From Roseovarius spongiae (lineage in GTDB: Bacteria > Pseudomonadota > Alphaproteobacteria > Rhodobacterales > Rhodobacteraceae): 64,000 nt of DNA. The notes under the pieces are model-generated. The model made no database searches. It was not told the DNA's origin and saw nothing but the letters and a program-made list of their open reading frames with translations. Location of the stretch: positions 248,001-312,000 of the forward strand of contig NZ_RAPE01000004.1 of NCBI RefSeq assembly GCF_003651245.1. The letters run 5' to 3'. Below are positions 28,301-43,300 of the stretch, in pieces. A program made the position numbers and the translations under genes. Positions within the stretch are counted from its first letter, which is position 1. Every line of letters begins with the position of its first letter.

Positions 28301-31300
28301 CGTCACCGGAACCATCGAGCGGCCCCGCGACGTCATCCGCCATACCTTCACGCTGGACGCCGCGGCGCGACTGGCCTTCAAGGCCGAGACATCGACCGAC
28401 GGGCTGACCTTCCGGCTGGAAAAGAACGGCGTGCCGGTCAGCGACCCGGTGAGCCTGCGGCGCTACACGTTCGACAGCGCGCAGATGGACCTCGGCCCCG
28501 GCGACTATGCGCTGGTGATCGAAGCGCAGGGCGGCTTCACCGGCGATTATCGCTTTGAGCTGCTGGATTTCGCCGACGCCGCGCCGCTTGCCGACAACGT
28601 TGCGACCGGTCTCATCACCGTTGCGCCGTCGACCGCAGGAAGGGTGTTCAGCTGGGCGGGCGTCGCCGGGCAGATGGTCGAATTCGAGCGCCTCGTCCAG
28701 ACCGGAAACATGAGTTTCGCCATGTATGACCCCGAGGGCGGGCGGGTCTTCGAACATAACGGTCTGCGCGACCTGGACCTCACCCTGCGCAGGACCGGGA
28801 CCTATCACATCCTCGTCTATGGCTACACGACCAACACCTCGGACGATATCGAATTCGCCTTCGCCATGCGCGAAACCGGGGCCGCCGCGCCCGGCGCGCT
28901 GACCGGCGCGCCGCTGGCGCTGGGGCAACTGGCGAGCGGCACGCTCACGGCGGCGAACACGCCTGACAGCTACCTGTTGACGCTGGCCGCGCCGACCCGC
29001 GTCATCATGGACGGGCAGACCAATTCTTCGGCGGTGCGCGTGTCCCTGCATGGCGAGCTGGGCGAGATCATGACCCCGCGCCGGATCAACGAGGAGGTCT
29101 ATGACGCGTACGACCGCGCCGACCGGCAGGACGATACTTATACGCTCGACCTCGCCGCCGGGACGTATCGGATCGACGTGCAGTCGACCAGCGCGAGCGA
29201 CGCCTACGCCTTTACGTTCCTCGATGCGGACAGCGGTGCGGTTCTGCCGCTCGACACGCCGCAAACGGTGCTGAGCGACCCGGCCAACAGCGTGGCGCTG
29301 CTGAGCTTCGACGCGACCCTGGGCGAGCATGTCGCGCTCGACATGGTCAACGACGGAGGCGGTAAACGCTGGCAGGTGATCGGCCCGGACGGGGCGCGGG
29401 TCGCCTATGGCAACTCCCTCACCGGCACGGATTTCCGGGCCCGGATGAGCGGACGCTACGTGCTGGTCATCGACGGCAACGCCAACGAAACAACCCCGAG
29501 CACCGCCACGATCACCCGCCGCAACGCCGACCCCGGGGCGATCACCCTTGGCGCGCTGACTACCGTGAACCTGCCGATGTGGGGCGCGGCGGACCGGTTC
29601 TCGTTCTCGCTCGCCGAAGCCAAGTCGCTGATGTTCGACAGCCGTTTCACGAGCACCAAGAGCATCACCTGGGGCGTCACCGACAGCGCCGGCGCCGCGG
29701 TGGCGGGCGGGCGGATCGACAATGCCGACGCGCGCGATTTCCGCCTGCCCGCCGGCGATTACGATCTGTGGCTGCACTCAACCGCCGCGTTCGATCCGTT
29801 CGATTTCCGCCTGCTCGACCTCGGCGCGGGCCGCGATATCAGCCCGGGCGAGACGGTGACGGGATCCTCCGACTCGGCGGCGGACGCGCATGTGTTCCGC
29901 TTCGATGGCGCGGCGGGGCAGGAGGTGGTGTTCGATATCCTCTCGTTCTCGCAATCGACCTACCTTGCCAACTACCGCCTCATCGCGCCGGACGGGACCG
30001 AGTTGGGGCGGCGCGCGGTCGACGATCTGGGTGTGACGCGGCTGGGGCAGACGGGGACATGGACGCTGCTGCTGCTGCCCTTTGACGGGCGCGCGGGATC
30101 GCTCGACTACAGCTTTCGCCTGCTCGAACGGCAGGAAACGCGTCAGGCGCTCGATTTCGGCGCGCGGTATCGGGACACCCCCGACGATACGCGCGCGCGG
30201 CTGGTCTATGACTTCACAATGGCGCAGGCGGGCGAGGTCTATTTCGATTCGTTGCGGAACGATTTCTCGGCGCATTGGACGATACGGGACAGCCGCGGGC
30301 GCCAGGTGGCCGAGGCGCGTTTCGACCAGGACACCGGCGCCGGTTCCCGCGTGTTTCTCCGCGCCGGCGATTACAGTCTCACCGTCGAGCGCAGCGACGA
30401 TGCGACCACCGAGCTCCCCTTCCGCCTGCTGAACCTCGCCGACGCCGCGCCGCTCACCCCCGGCGCGCCGCTGCGCGCGGTGCTCGACCCCGGCAACGTG
30501 ACGCAGGCGTTCCGCTTCGACGGGCAGGCGGGGCAGCGCTACAAGATCACGCTGGGACAGGGACCGGTCTACACCGCCGGCTATCGCCTGATCGGCCCGG
30601 ACGGGCGCGAGGCGCTGGCGCAGGCCGGCGCGATTTCGGATCAGGACGCGGTGACGTTGCATGCGGATGGCGCATACGTCCTTTTGGTCGAGGGCGCGCG
30701 AAACCGCACTGAGCCGCAGACCGTCGCGCTCACCCTTGTCGAGACGCCGCTCCGCGCGCCGGTCCCGGCCCGGTCGGACGCGCGGGTGGCGGCGGACCTC
30801 GTGCCCTCGGGCGTGGGGGTGAGCGCGAGCGGCGCGATCCAGGCGGGCAAGGACGTGATCGTGAGCTGGACCGTCACCAACAGCGGCGCGGCGGGCGCCG
30901 TGCCGGGCCGCGACCGGGTGATCCTGCGCCGCGCCGACACCGGCGAGATCGTCGGCGTGCGCGTGACCGGCCCCGGCGCGGCGGTACTGGGCGCGGGCGA
31001 GGCGACCACCCGGCAGGCGACGCTGCGGCTGCCGTCGGGCTCGCTCGGCGCGGGAGACCTGGTGGCGGAGGTTGAGCTCGACATCGCCAACGCCGTGGAC
31101 GAGACCGACGGCGGCATCGCGCCGGAGCAGAACAACACCGCCAGCGCCGCCTTCACTGCGCTCAACGACCAACTGGCCGATCTCGTGGTCGAGGACATTC
31201 GCGCGGAGCCAACTAGCGGGTACAGGCCCGGCGATTCGGTCACGGTCCGCTGGACCCTGCGCAACGCGGGCGGAGCGGCGGTGACGCATGCTTTCTCTGA

Positions 31301-34300
31301 CCAGCTTCGTCTGCGCAACCTGAGCCAGGGGGGAAGCCCGACGCTGATCCTGCAAACCCTCGGCTATGACCCGGCCACCGACGGCGCGATCGCCGAAGGC
31401 GCCACGACCGAGCGCAGCGCGACGATCACCTGGCCCGAAGGTCTGGACGGGACCGGCGCGATGCAGTTCGAGGTGACGACCGACCTCGACAACGCCATCC
31501 CCGAGGACAATGACGCCGGCACGGGCGAGACCAACAACCGCTCGCAGGCCGAAATCATCAACGCGCCCGACCTGGTGATCGAGGGGCTGACGCTCTCGAC
31601 CCCGCACCCGCAGGCGGGCGACAGCGTCACCTTCACCTGGACCGTGCGCAACGCCGGCACGGCGGACCTGCCCGTCCCGTTCCGCTCGCTCTTGCAGGTC
31701 ACGAATATCGACACGCGCGCGACCCTCGTCAATCAGCGCATCGATTTCCCGGCCGAGGAGGGCGCGCTGCTGCCCGCCGGGGCGGCCCGCGCGCGCAGCT
31801 TCACCACCACGCTGCCCGAGGGCGCGCATGGCGCGGGCGCGTTGCGTTTCCGGCTCTATCTCGACAACGGCAGTTCGCCTGCGGTGATCGAGGTGAACGC
31901 GGATGGCGACGCCGAGGCCAACAACTTCGGCGAGCTTCTCTTTTCTGCGCGGGAAAAGACCTACCCCGACCTTACGGTCACCGCGCCCGCCGTGACCGGC
32001 GCGCCGGTCGCCGGGCAGTCGGTGCAGATCGACTGGAGCGTGACCAATGCCGGGGCCGAAGCGGCGGGCGCGCGCGCCGACCGGCTGATCCTGTCGCGGG
32101 ACGACACGCTCGGCAACGCCGACGATATCGTGCTGGCGGACGTCGCGCGAGGCGCGCTGGCGGCGGGCGGCACGGACGCGGTGAGCTTCAATGCCGCGCT
32201 GCCTCCCGACCTTTTGGGCGACTATCGGCTTTTCGTCGTGATCGACGCTGCCGGCGCGGTCACCGAGGGCGACGGCGAGAGCAACAACACCGCCGGCCCG
32301 GTGACGATCACCGTCGCGCCGGGGGCGAGCGCGGATCTCGTGGTCGAGGCGGTCGCCGGTCCCACCGCCGGAAGCTGGGGACAGACGGCGACGGTGTCCT
32401 GGCGGGTGGGCAACGATGGCGACGCGGCCACGGATGCGGGCTGGCTCGACCGGGTGTATCTGAGCGCGGATTCGGCCTTCGACGCGGGCGATGTCCTGCT
32501 GGCCGAAGTCGCCGCCCCCGCCGGGCCGCTGGCCGCCAACGGCAGCTACACGGCAAGCGCGGAGATCACCATCCCGGCGGGGCTGACCGGTCCTTACCGG
32601 CTGATCGTCGTGACCGACGCGGAGGATACGCAGGAAGAGGGGTCGAGCGAGGACAACAACGCCGGCGTCGCGCTCGAGCCGGTGACGATCTCTTCCTCGC
32701 TCGCCGCCGACCTCGTGGTGCAGAACGTCACCGGCCCGCCCGACGGCTCGCCCGGCGATGTCGCGACCGTCGCCTGGCGGGTCGAAAATACGGGCGAGGC
32801 GATCGCGCGCGCGCCCTTCACCGACCGCGTCTATCTGAGCCGGACGGGCGGGACGAGCGGCGCGCGCTACCTTGGGGACTACACCCATGTCGCGGGGCTG
32901 GAGCCGGGGCAGGGCGCGGATGCCACGCTCGACGTGACGCTGCCCTCGCTGCCGCCGGGGACGTGGCGGTTCCTCGTGGTCACCGACCACCACAACCAGG
33001 TGTTCGAGGCGGGACGCGAGGATAACGCGACCGCGGCGGATGCGCCCTTCGGCCTCGCCACGCCGGATTTCCAGGTGGTCAACGTCTCGGCCCCCGAAAG
33101 CGCGGTGTCCGACAGCGTCATCACCGTCAACTGGACGGTGCAGAACGCCGGGGCGGGCAACGCGACGGCGGGCCGGGTGGACCGGGTGCTCTTGTCGCGC
33201 GACGGGATCGCGGACAGCGGCGACATCGTGCTGCACACGACCGGGGCGCGCGATGCGCTGGCGGCGGGCGCGGACGAGGCGCAAAGCGCGGACGTGCGTA
33301 TCCCCATCGACGCGCGCGGCGACTGGCGGATCATCGTCGTGGCCGACGCCACGGACCAGAACGACGAGCAGGATCTCGAGGACAACAACACGCTGTCGCG
33401 CGCCTTCTCGGTCGCGCTCGCCCCGCATTCGGACCTCGCGGTCAGCGAAGTGACCGCGCCGCCGCTGACCGTGGCCGACCCGGCGGTCATCACCGTCGGC
33501 TGGCGGGTCAGCAATATCGCGGATGAACAGGGGCGCGAGACGGGGTGGACCGACCAGGTCTGGGCGTCGAAGGACGACATCATCGGCGACGGCGACGATA
33601 TCCTGCTGGGCAACTACCTGCGCGACGGGGCGCTGGCGCCGGGCGAAAGCTATGTCCGTTCAGAGGCGATCGACCTGCCCGCCGGATTCTCGGAGCGGCT
33701 GAAAATCTACGTGGTGGCCGACGCCGGCAGCCTCGTCTTCGAGGACGACGCGCGCGGCAACAACCGCGCCGAAGCACCGGATTACGCGGATGTCGCGCGC
33801 AAGCCCTATGCGGACCTCAAGGTCACGACCATCGAGGCCGCGGCGGCGGGCGTCTCGGGCACGGATCTCGATGTCGCCTGGACCGTGCGCAATGACGGGA
33901 TCGGCGTCACCGACGCGGTGAATTGGACCGACCGCGTCACGCTGTCGCGCAACCCCGACGGCAGCGGGCAGGTGGCGAGCGCCAGTTTCACCCATCTCGG
34001 CGCGCTCGAGGTCGGGGACAGCTACCGCCGCAGCGCGACGATCGGCGTGCCGAACGGCGTCTCCGGGCAGCTCTACGTGCGGGTCGAGACCGCTTATGGC
34101 CGCGGACCTTATGAGTTCGTGTTCTACGACAACAACCACTCGGACGCGGCGCCCACCACCATCACGCTCGCCCCCAGCCCCGACTTGCAGGTAAGCGACA
34201 TCGCCACGGTCGAAACCTCGCCCGAGGGCGAATTGATCGACGTCGCCTGGCGGGTGAGCAACGCGGGCGCCGCGCCGCTTGACGGGACATGGACCGACCG

Positions 34301-37300
34301 GCTGGTGCTGGTTCCGATTGATACGTCCAAGCCCGCCATCGTCGTCGGCAACTTCACCAACACCCGCGCGCTCGGCGTCGGGCAAAGCTACCAGCGCACC
34401 GAACGCTTCCGCCTGCCCCAGCGGATCGAGGGGGCCTATACGCTTACCGTCATCACCAATTACAACCGCGGCATCTACGAAGAGGGCGCGGCGGCTGACA
34501 ACAACGCGACCGGCGACGACCGGCCCCTGCTGGTCACGCTCAACCCGCGGCCGAACCTCCAGGTGGCCAGCGTGGTGATCGCGCCGAACGTCACCGCCGG
34601 CGGCAGCCAGCAGGCGACCTTCGAGATCATCAACCAGGGCAGCGTCGCCGCGACCGGCGAATGGCAGGACAGCGTTTACCTGTCGCTCGACGACAGGCTG
34701 AGCAGCGACGACGTGCTGATCTCGCGCAGCGGCAACCCGCTCAGCCTCGCCCCCGGCGAAAGCTACACGATCACCTCGGACGTGGGCACGGTGCCGCTGC
34801 GCTGGTCGGGCGACGCCTACGTGATCGTGTCGGCGGACAGCAACGCCCGCGTCGACGAATACCCGTTGGACAATGACAACCAGCGCGCGGAAAAGTTCGA
34901 CGTGACCGCGCTGCCGCGCCCGGACCTCGTGACCGGCAGCGTGATCGCCCCGGTGCAGGCCGTCGCCGGGTCCGAGATCGAAGTGCGCTACCGCGTCACC
35001 AACCGCGGCGCGGGCGATACGCTGGACGACACGTGGCGCGACACGATCTGGATCGCGCGCGACGCGCGCCGGCCCAACACCTCGGCCTTCGTGGACGTGG
35101 ACGGCGCCGATTTCCTCAAGGGCAACTCGGCCCGCCTGCTCGGCACGGTGACGCATACCGGCGGGCTGGAACTGAATGAAAGCTACGAGATGACCGTGCG
35201 GGTGCGTATCCCCGGCGATCTCGAGTCGGGGCAGTATTTCATCACGCCCTGGTCGGACAGCTATGACGTGGTGGCCGAAGACACGCTGGCGATCAACGTC
35301 AACCCGGACGACCCGAACGAGATCGACAACAACAACTACAAGGGGCGCGGAATCGACATCATCGGTTACGTGCCGGTGCGCCCCGATCTGGTGGTCTCGA
35401 ACGTCACTACCGACGCGCCCGCCCATGCCGGGCGCGATCGGCTCACCGTCAACTGGACTGTCGCCAACGAGGGTCTGACCGGCACGGCGGAGACATGGAT
35501 CGACCGGGTCTATCTCAGCGACAGCGCGGAACTGGGCGCGCCGGGGGAAACCCTGTGGAACCTGGGCGACGTGCGCCGCACCGGGGCGCTTGCCGTGGGC
35601 GAGGAATACAGCGCCAGCGCCACGTTCGACCTGCCGCCTTCGGCGCGGGGGCAATACGTGCATGTCATCACCGACGCCGCCGTTCGGGGCCGTCAGGCGG
35701 TGGTCGAGGAGAATGAGGGCAACAACCTCGCTTCTGGCGCGGCGGACGTGACCGGCGCGAGCGCCGATCTGCGGGTGATCGCCGTCAGCGCGGCCGAGGG
35801 GGCCACCTCGGGCGAGCCGCTCGAGATCACCTGGACCGTGCGTAACGATGGCGTGGCGGCGGTCTGGGACGGCACGCAATACTGGCGCGATTCGGTCTGG
35901 CTGTCGCGCGATGCGGTGTTCGACCGCTCCCGCGCGACGCTGCTGGGGCAGGTGGTCCACCAGAACGAAGACGGTCTAGCCGCGGGCGCCAGCTATACCG
36001 AAAGCGCGGAATTTACCCTGCCGGCGGGGACGGACGGCGACTACTTCCTGCATGTCGCGACGGATACCTATCTCTGGGGCGGGATGCCGAAGGATGAATA
36101 CCTGAGCGGCGGAGCCCGCACTGGGTCGGGTTTCTACGCCTCGAGCGTCTACGAGGACGACGCCGACCCCACCGGCAATTTCGGGCGCGGCAGCGTCGAC
36201 ATCACCTATGCCGAGCCCGATCTGGTCGTGACCGCCTTCGACGCGCCCGCCGGGGCCGCCAGCGGCGGGCGCGTCGAAATCACCTACACGGTCACCAACA
36301 ACGGCACCCGCGCCACGCGCGAGGATCGCTGGTATGACCGGTTCTTCATCTCGCGCGACGGCGCGCTCGACCCGCAGGATCACATGCTGGGCGAGCTGCG
36401 CCGCATCGGCCCGCTCCGCGTCGGCGAGAGCTATACCGAGACGGTCACGCTCGACCTGCCGCTCGGGATCGGGGGCGATTACACGATCCTGATGGAGACC
36501 GACTCCACCTCGGACGAGGGCGGAACCTATTATCCCTCGACCATCCGGATCGGCCTGCGCGGGCTGCGCGCGACCTCCGACGAGGTGGCCGAGTTCGCCG
36601 GCGAGGGCAACAACCGCGCCAGCGCGCCCATCGCGGTGGAGGCGGCCGAGACCTCGGACCTGGTGGTGAGCGCGATCACCCTGCCGCAGCGGGGCATAAC
36701 GGGTCAGCCGCTCACCATCAGCTACGCGATCGAGAATGGCGGCGCGCGCTCGACCGAAGGCGGATGGCGCGATCTGGTCTATCTCAGCCGCGACGAATCT
36801 CTCGACACGCGGCGGGATTTCTTCCTCGGCTATCACGACCACCTTACCCCGCTCGAGGCGGGCGCGCTGCGCGAGGTGGACCTGGCGACGAAGCTGCCCA
36901 AGGGGCTGTCGGGGTCGTACTTCGTCTACGTGGTGAGCGATCCGGTATCGCCCGGCGCCCCGGTCGGCGCGATCTTCGAGGACGGGCGCGAGGCCAACAT
37001 CCGCGCCTCCGCCCAGCCGCTGCTGATCGAACAGGTCCCGCCCGCCGACCTCATCGCGTCGGACGTGGCGATCAGCGGCGGCCCCGCGCCGGGCGATCCG
37101 GTCAGCGTGAGCTGGACCGTCACCAACCAGTCCGCCGCCGCCGCCGCGGGCCGGTGGATCGACGCGGTGTATCTCTCGCGCGACGGGGAATGGGACATCG
37201 GTGACACCTTCCTCGGGCGGTTCACCCATTCGGGCGGGCTCGAGGCGGGGGCGAGCTATGCCGGAAGCCTCGATGCCGATCTGCCGATCTTGGGCGATGG

Positions 37301-40300
37301 CGCCTGGCGGGTGATCGTGCGCACGGACGCGCGCGACGAGGTGTTCGAGGACGCCTTCGAGGCCAACAACACCACGCTCGGCGCGGCCCCGATCACGTTG
37401 GAAAGCCCGCTCATCCCGCTCGGCATCGATCGCACCGTTTCCCTTGGCGCGGCCACGGAACGGCTGTTCCGCATCGAGGTTCCCGCAGGGGAGACGTTGC
37501 GCGTATCGCTGACCGGGGGCGATCCGCTGACGCCCAGGGAAGTGTTCCTCAAGGCCGGGGAGCCGCCGACGCAGTCCGATTACGACGCAGCACAGGGCAG
37601 CGTCTTCGGCGCGCGGCAGGAGGCGCTGATTTCCTCGACCGAGCCGGGAACCTATTATATCCTCGTGCGCAGCTTTGGCGGCGAGGATGGCGCGGACGCG
37701 GTCGAACACACCCTACGGGCCGAGATCCTGCCGTTCCAGGTCACAGGCGTGACGCCGGACCAGGGCGGCTCGGCCCGGTTCGTCACCATGACCATTGACG
37801 GCGCGGGCATCCTGCCCGGCGCGGTGGTCAAGCTCAGCCGCCCCGGCGTGGCCGAATTCCTCCCCGTTTCGGTCAAGCGCGTCGACGCCACACGGGTGAT
37901 CGCCACTTTCGACCTGCAAGGCGCGGAGCATGGGCTTTACGACGTGATCGTCACCAATTCGGATGGGGCCGAGGCGATCCTGCCCTATCGCTACCTCGTC
38001 GAGCGGCAGGTCGAGCGCGACGTGACCGTCGGGCTTGGCGGGCCGCGTGTGGTGCCGGCGGGGCAGGCCGGGTTCTACAGCGTGGTGGTGGACAGCCTCA
38101 CCAATGTCGACACGCCCTACGTGCATTTCACCTTCGGCGCGCCCGAACTCGGGACCAGCGACATGGCCTACGGCCTGCCGTTCCTGCAATTCGCGACCAA
38201 CGTGGGCGACGGATCGGACGCGCCTGCCGAGGGGCTGAGCGGCGCGCAATCGGCGGTCAATTTGGGTGGCCAACTGCTCGCCCCCGGTTACGCGTTCGAC
38301 CTGCACGCCGAGGGGCAGGCGCAGATGACGTTCGCGGTGCAGACCTATCCGGGCTTGCAGGCGCTGATCGACCGGGATTTCGAGGGCATCAAGACCCATC
38401 TCTACAATACCTTCCCCGATCTGGCGGAGGCCGACGCGCTCTCGGGCGGGGTACCCGCGCTCGAGGCGGTCGATCCGCTGATTCACGAGATTTTCACCGA
38501 TCCGGGGTTCGAGGTGATCTCGGGCGACCTGCCCTGGTATCTGCCCTTCCAGTTCAACGTATTGGCGGCCGCCACGCCGATGACGCGCGCCGAATTCGTC
38601 GCCGCCCAACGCGCCGAGGCCGAAACGCTGCGCCAGGCGGTGCTGGCGGACGCCGAAGCCGCGCCCGCGCTGCAAACGCTCGCCGCGGACGAGGGCGCGT
38701 GGATCGACGGCTTTCTCGCCGCGCTGGAAACGGCCGGGCTCTTGCGCGAAGAGGCCGACGCGCCGCCGGTGTTCGAGAAACCGCGCGTCACCTCGCTCAT
38801 CGCGCAGCTGTCGCAGGGGCTGCTGCTGGGCCCGGCAGGGGACGAACTGCGCAGCACCGGCGACCTGGTCGATTTCTATGCAAAGGTGCGCGAATGGTAT
38901 GGCGACACGCCGGGCGAGATGGCGCCGATCGCGCGCTATGACGTGCGCAACCCGCCGCGCGGACTGCCCTTCGACGTGCCGGTCGCGGAACTGCCCGAGG
39001 CGGGCGATTACGACCGTGGCCTCGACCGCCCGACCACATTCACCGCGTTCAACGTCTATTCGCCCTGGCTGGGCGAAGGCGCGGTCGATCTGCCCGATTT
39101 CGGCTCGGACGCCACCACGAGCGAGCTTGGCGCGCTCGACCTCGACCGCTTCCGCGAGATCGCGGGTGTGGCGCGCGGCGAAGGCGGCGCCTGGCTGCGC
39201 GGGCCGCTGGGCGCGGGGGCCGACAACTGGGCGCCCGCCGATGTGGCGCTGCCCCACGAGATCGGGTTCGAACTGGACGAGGCCAGCCCGCGCCCGGCGC
39301 GCGAACTGCGCATCGTCACCACGCTTGACGAGGCGCTGGACGCGCGCAGCTTCCGGCTGGGCGGGCTGGCGCTGGGCGATCTGAGCATCGAGGTGCCGGA
39401 CGGACGGCTGCTCTACCAGACCGATATCGACCTGACGGCGACGCGCGGCTTCGTGCTGCGCGTCTCGGCGGGGATGGACATCGCCAGCCGCACCGCGACG
39501 TGGCTGGCGCAGGCGATCGATCCGGCGACGGGCGAGTTGCTCGAAGGGGACGGCGCGCAAGGCATCCTGCGTCCGGGCGAAAGTGGCGCGGCGCGCTACC
39601 GCGTGCAGGCCGACACGGACGCGACCAGCGGCGCGATGGTCAGCGCCGATGCGCGCGTGATCCTCGACGTGGCCGCGCCCGCGGATACCGATCCCTTCGC
39701 CTACCGGCTGGATCAGGCCGCGCCGGTCACGACATGGGACGCGCACCGGATAGCGGGGACGCGCGATACGCGCATCACCTGGGCCGCGACGGACGAACCG
39801 GGGGGCTCGGGCGTCGAGGGGGCCAACATCTACGTTTCGCTCGACGGGGGCGATTTCCGCCGGGTCGCGACGGACGAGACGACGGGCGAATTCGTCTACA
39901 CGCTGCCCGAGGACAGCGCGGCAGACGCCCGCGTCGATGTGCTGGTGCTGGCCCGCGACGTAGCAGGCAACCGCGACGCGCCGCCGCCGGGCGTGGCCGG
40001 CGGCGACCTCGCGCCGGACATGGTGGACCTGGGCGGCACACGGGTCGAGGGCACGACCGCCGCCGCCCCGCTGCCGGTCGCCGACGCGACCCTGCCCGAG
40101 CCGCAGAACGCGCTGTTCCTCCAGGCGCTCGAAGGGGTGCCGGCGACCATCTCCCCGCTGCGCCCCGGCGCCTTCGCGACCGCCATTGCGCCGTTTGCGT
40201 TCGAGACCTTCATCGCCGGACTTCCCGGCAGTCAGGGCGGCATCGGCGCGCTGGCGGTGCTGGGACTGGCGGACGGGTCCATCCTCTATTCCGGCGGGCC

Positions 40301-43300
40301 GGACCGCGCGTGGCTCTATCGCGTGGATGCCGATGGCGCGGGCGCGGAAACCCCGCTCGCGCGGTATGAGGCGCCGATCTTCGATCTCGCGCAGACGCCC
40401 GACGGGCGGCTCTGGGCCACGACGGGGGGCGGCGCGTTGCTCGAGATCGACGCGGCGACGGGCGAAATCCTCGGGCGGCACGGCGACGGGATCACCCAGT
40501 CGGTCGCGGTGGCCGGGGATGGCCGCATCTTTGTCTCGACCGGCGACGGCGTGGCGCTGTTCGACGCCGTGACCGAAACCTTTGCGGCCTTCTCCGACAC
40601 CCGCGTGGACGATCTCGCCATTGCGCCCGACGGCAGCCTCTGGGGGACGAGCTGGCCCGACCGGGGCCGCGTGCTGCGCTTCGGCGCAGACGGGCGGGCC
40701 GAGGTGGTGGCCGAAGTGCAGGCGCCGCTCGATTCCATCGCGTTCGGCGCGCCGGGGAGCGAGTTCGCCGGCCTCGCGATCCTCACCAGCGTGCGCGACG
40801 GGGCGGGCGAGGACGCGATTTCGCGCATCTTCGCGCTGGACGTGGCCAGTCACGAGATCGTCAGCGTCGCCGCCGCGCCGATCCGGGGCGAAGGCATCGC
40901 CGCGCTCGCCGACGGGCGGGTGCTGGTGGCGCATGGAACCGGGCTAGACGTGCTGCGCCCGCTCTATGCGCCGAAGGTTGTGGCGAGCACGCTGAACGAC
41001 GGCGCGATCACCTCGCAGCCGATCGCGCGCTTCGCGTTCCGCTTCGACGATGACATGGCGATCACGGGGGCGGGATCGGTGCTCGACCCGCGCAATTTCG
41101 CGCTGATCGACGGCATGGGCGAGATCCGCCCCATCACCCGCGTCGATTACGACGCAGAGACGCGCGAGGTCACGCTGCGCTTCGCCAGCCTGCCGCGCGG
41201 GGTGTTCGCCGTCTCGGTCTCCGGCGATGTGCAGAGCGCGCGGGGCGTGGCCCTGGGCGCGCCCTACACGGTGGAGTTCACCCGGCTTCAGGACGTCACC
41301 GCCAACGTGCGGATCGAGTATCAGAACACCCGATTCGATCGCCAGACCGGAACCGCGACCTACGAAGTGATCGTCACCAACACCGGCGCGCGCCCGCTGC
41401 TGGCGCCGCTGCAACTGACGCTGGATGCGAACGACCCGACCGGCAGCGGCACGCCGCTGGACGGGGTGCGCTCGGACGATATCTGGCTGATCGACCTGTC
41501 CGACGAACTGGGCGAGGATCGCATCCTCAGCCCCGGCGAAAGCGCGACCGCCCATGCGGTGACGCTGCTGCTCGACCCCGGCCAGCGCGCGGCGTTCCGG
41601 CACGGGGTGCGCATCCTGCCGGGCGTCAACACTGCGCCCGTCATCCTCGAGAACATGCCGACCGAGGCCGAGGTGGGGGCGCTCTATTCACATGAATTCA
41701 TCGCCTCCGACCTTGAGGGCGACGCGATCGGCTGGGTGCTGGCGAGCGGCCCGGAGGGGATGGAGATCGACGCCGAAACCGGCCTGCTGACCTGGACGCC
41801 GGACGCCAACGCATCCGCCGTCAGCCCGGTCGCGGTGCGCGCCTACGACGAGGCGGGCGGTTTCTCCGAGGTCGCGTGGGACATCGCCATCGCCGAGGGG
41901 TTGAACCGTGCGCCCCGGATCGAGGCGCCCAACGCGGTGGTCGAGCTTCTGGAAGGCGAGGAAATGCGCCTGCCGCTGCTGGCGATGGACGAAGACCGCG
42001 ACATGCTGCTGCTGTTCGCCGACAACCTGCCGCGCGGCGCGTTCCTCGACCAGAGCACGCAGGAACTGGTCTGGACGCCGCAGCCGGGGCAGCGCGGGCT
42101 TTACCAGGGCGTCGTCATCGGGGCGAGCGACGGCGCGGCGCAATCGACGCAGAGCTTCGACATCCTCGTGCGCCCGGGCAACGCGGCGCCGGTGGTCGCC
42201 ACGCCCAAACCGCTCGCGGCGCGCGAGGGCGACCCGTTACGCATCGCCATCACCGCCGCCGATCCCGAGGGTGGCGCGCTGCGCTTCTCCGCGCCGGTGC
42301 TGCCGGCGGGCGCGTCGCTGAACCGCGACACCGGCGTGCTGGAGTGGACGCCGGGTTATACGCAGTTGGGCGAATACACCGTGCCGGTCGATGTGAGCGA
42401 CGGAACCGGCGTCACCCGCGTCGTGCTGCGCATCGACGTGGCCAACGCCAACGGCGCGCCGGTGCTGCGCGGCTTTGGCGACTGGACGCTGACCGAGGGA
42501 CAGGCGCTTTTTTTCCGCACCGACGCGTTCGATCCCGACAATCCTGACTACGTCCTGCCCGAGCGCGACGAGGACGAAACGCTGCTGCATTACGAGGGGT
42601 CGCAGCGCGCGTCGCTGAGCTACGCGATGACCGGTCTGCCGGACGGCGCGACCTATGATGCGGACACCGGACAATTCAACTGGCAGACGGGGTACGAGGA
42701 TGCGGGCCGGCACGTGATGCGGCTCACGGTGACGGATGACGGCGACGGCACGGGGGTGGCCGCAACGCGCAGCATCGACATCACCATCGACGTGCAGGAT
42801 CTCAATCGCCCGCCCGTACTGCCCGACCTGCCGAACCGCACGGTGGAAGGCGGCGGGGTGCTGGAGATCCCGCTCGACTCGGTCGACCCGGACGGCAACG
42901 CGCTGCGCTTTACCGCGACCGCCACCCGCGCGGCGGGGGCCGACCAGATCGGGCTCGACCCGACGCCGATCCCGCTCGACGGGTCATCGCCCTTCGGGGC
43001 ACTGGTCATGGATGCGGGTGGCGGCGCGGTGCTGCGGTTCACGCCCGCGGACCTCGATCGGGGCGACTGGCGCATCGACCTCGAGGTGGAGGATGACGGC
43101 AATGGCGTCGCCGCCAACGCGCAACGCGACGCGGGCAGTTTCGTCCTGTCGGTCGAGGCCGCCAATCTCGGCCCCGCGCTCGCCCCCGTCGCGGGGCTGG
43201 TGGCGGTGCCCGGCGAGATGCTGGAATACGAGTTCACGGCGCAAGACGCGGACCGCGATCCGCTGACCTTCACCATCGACGGGCTGCCCGCAGGCGCGGT

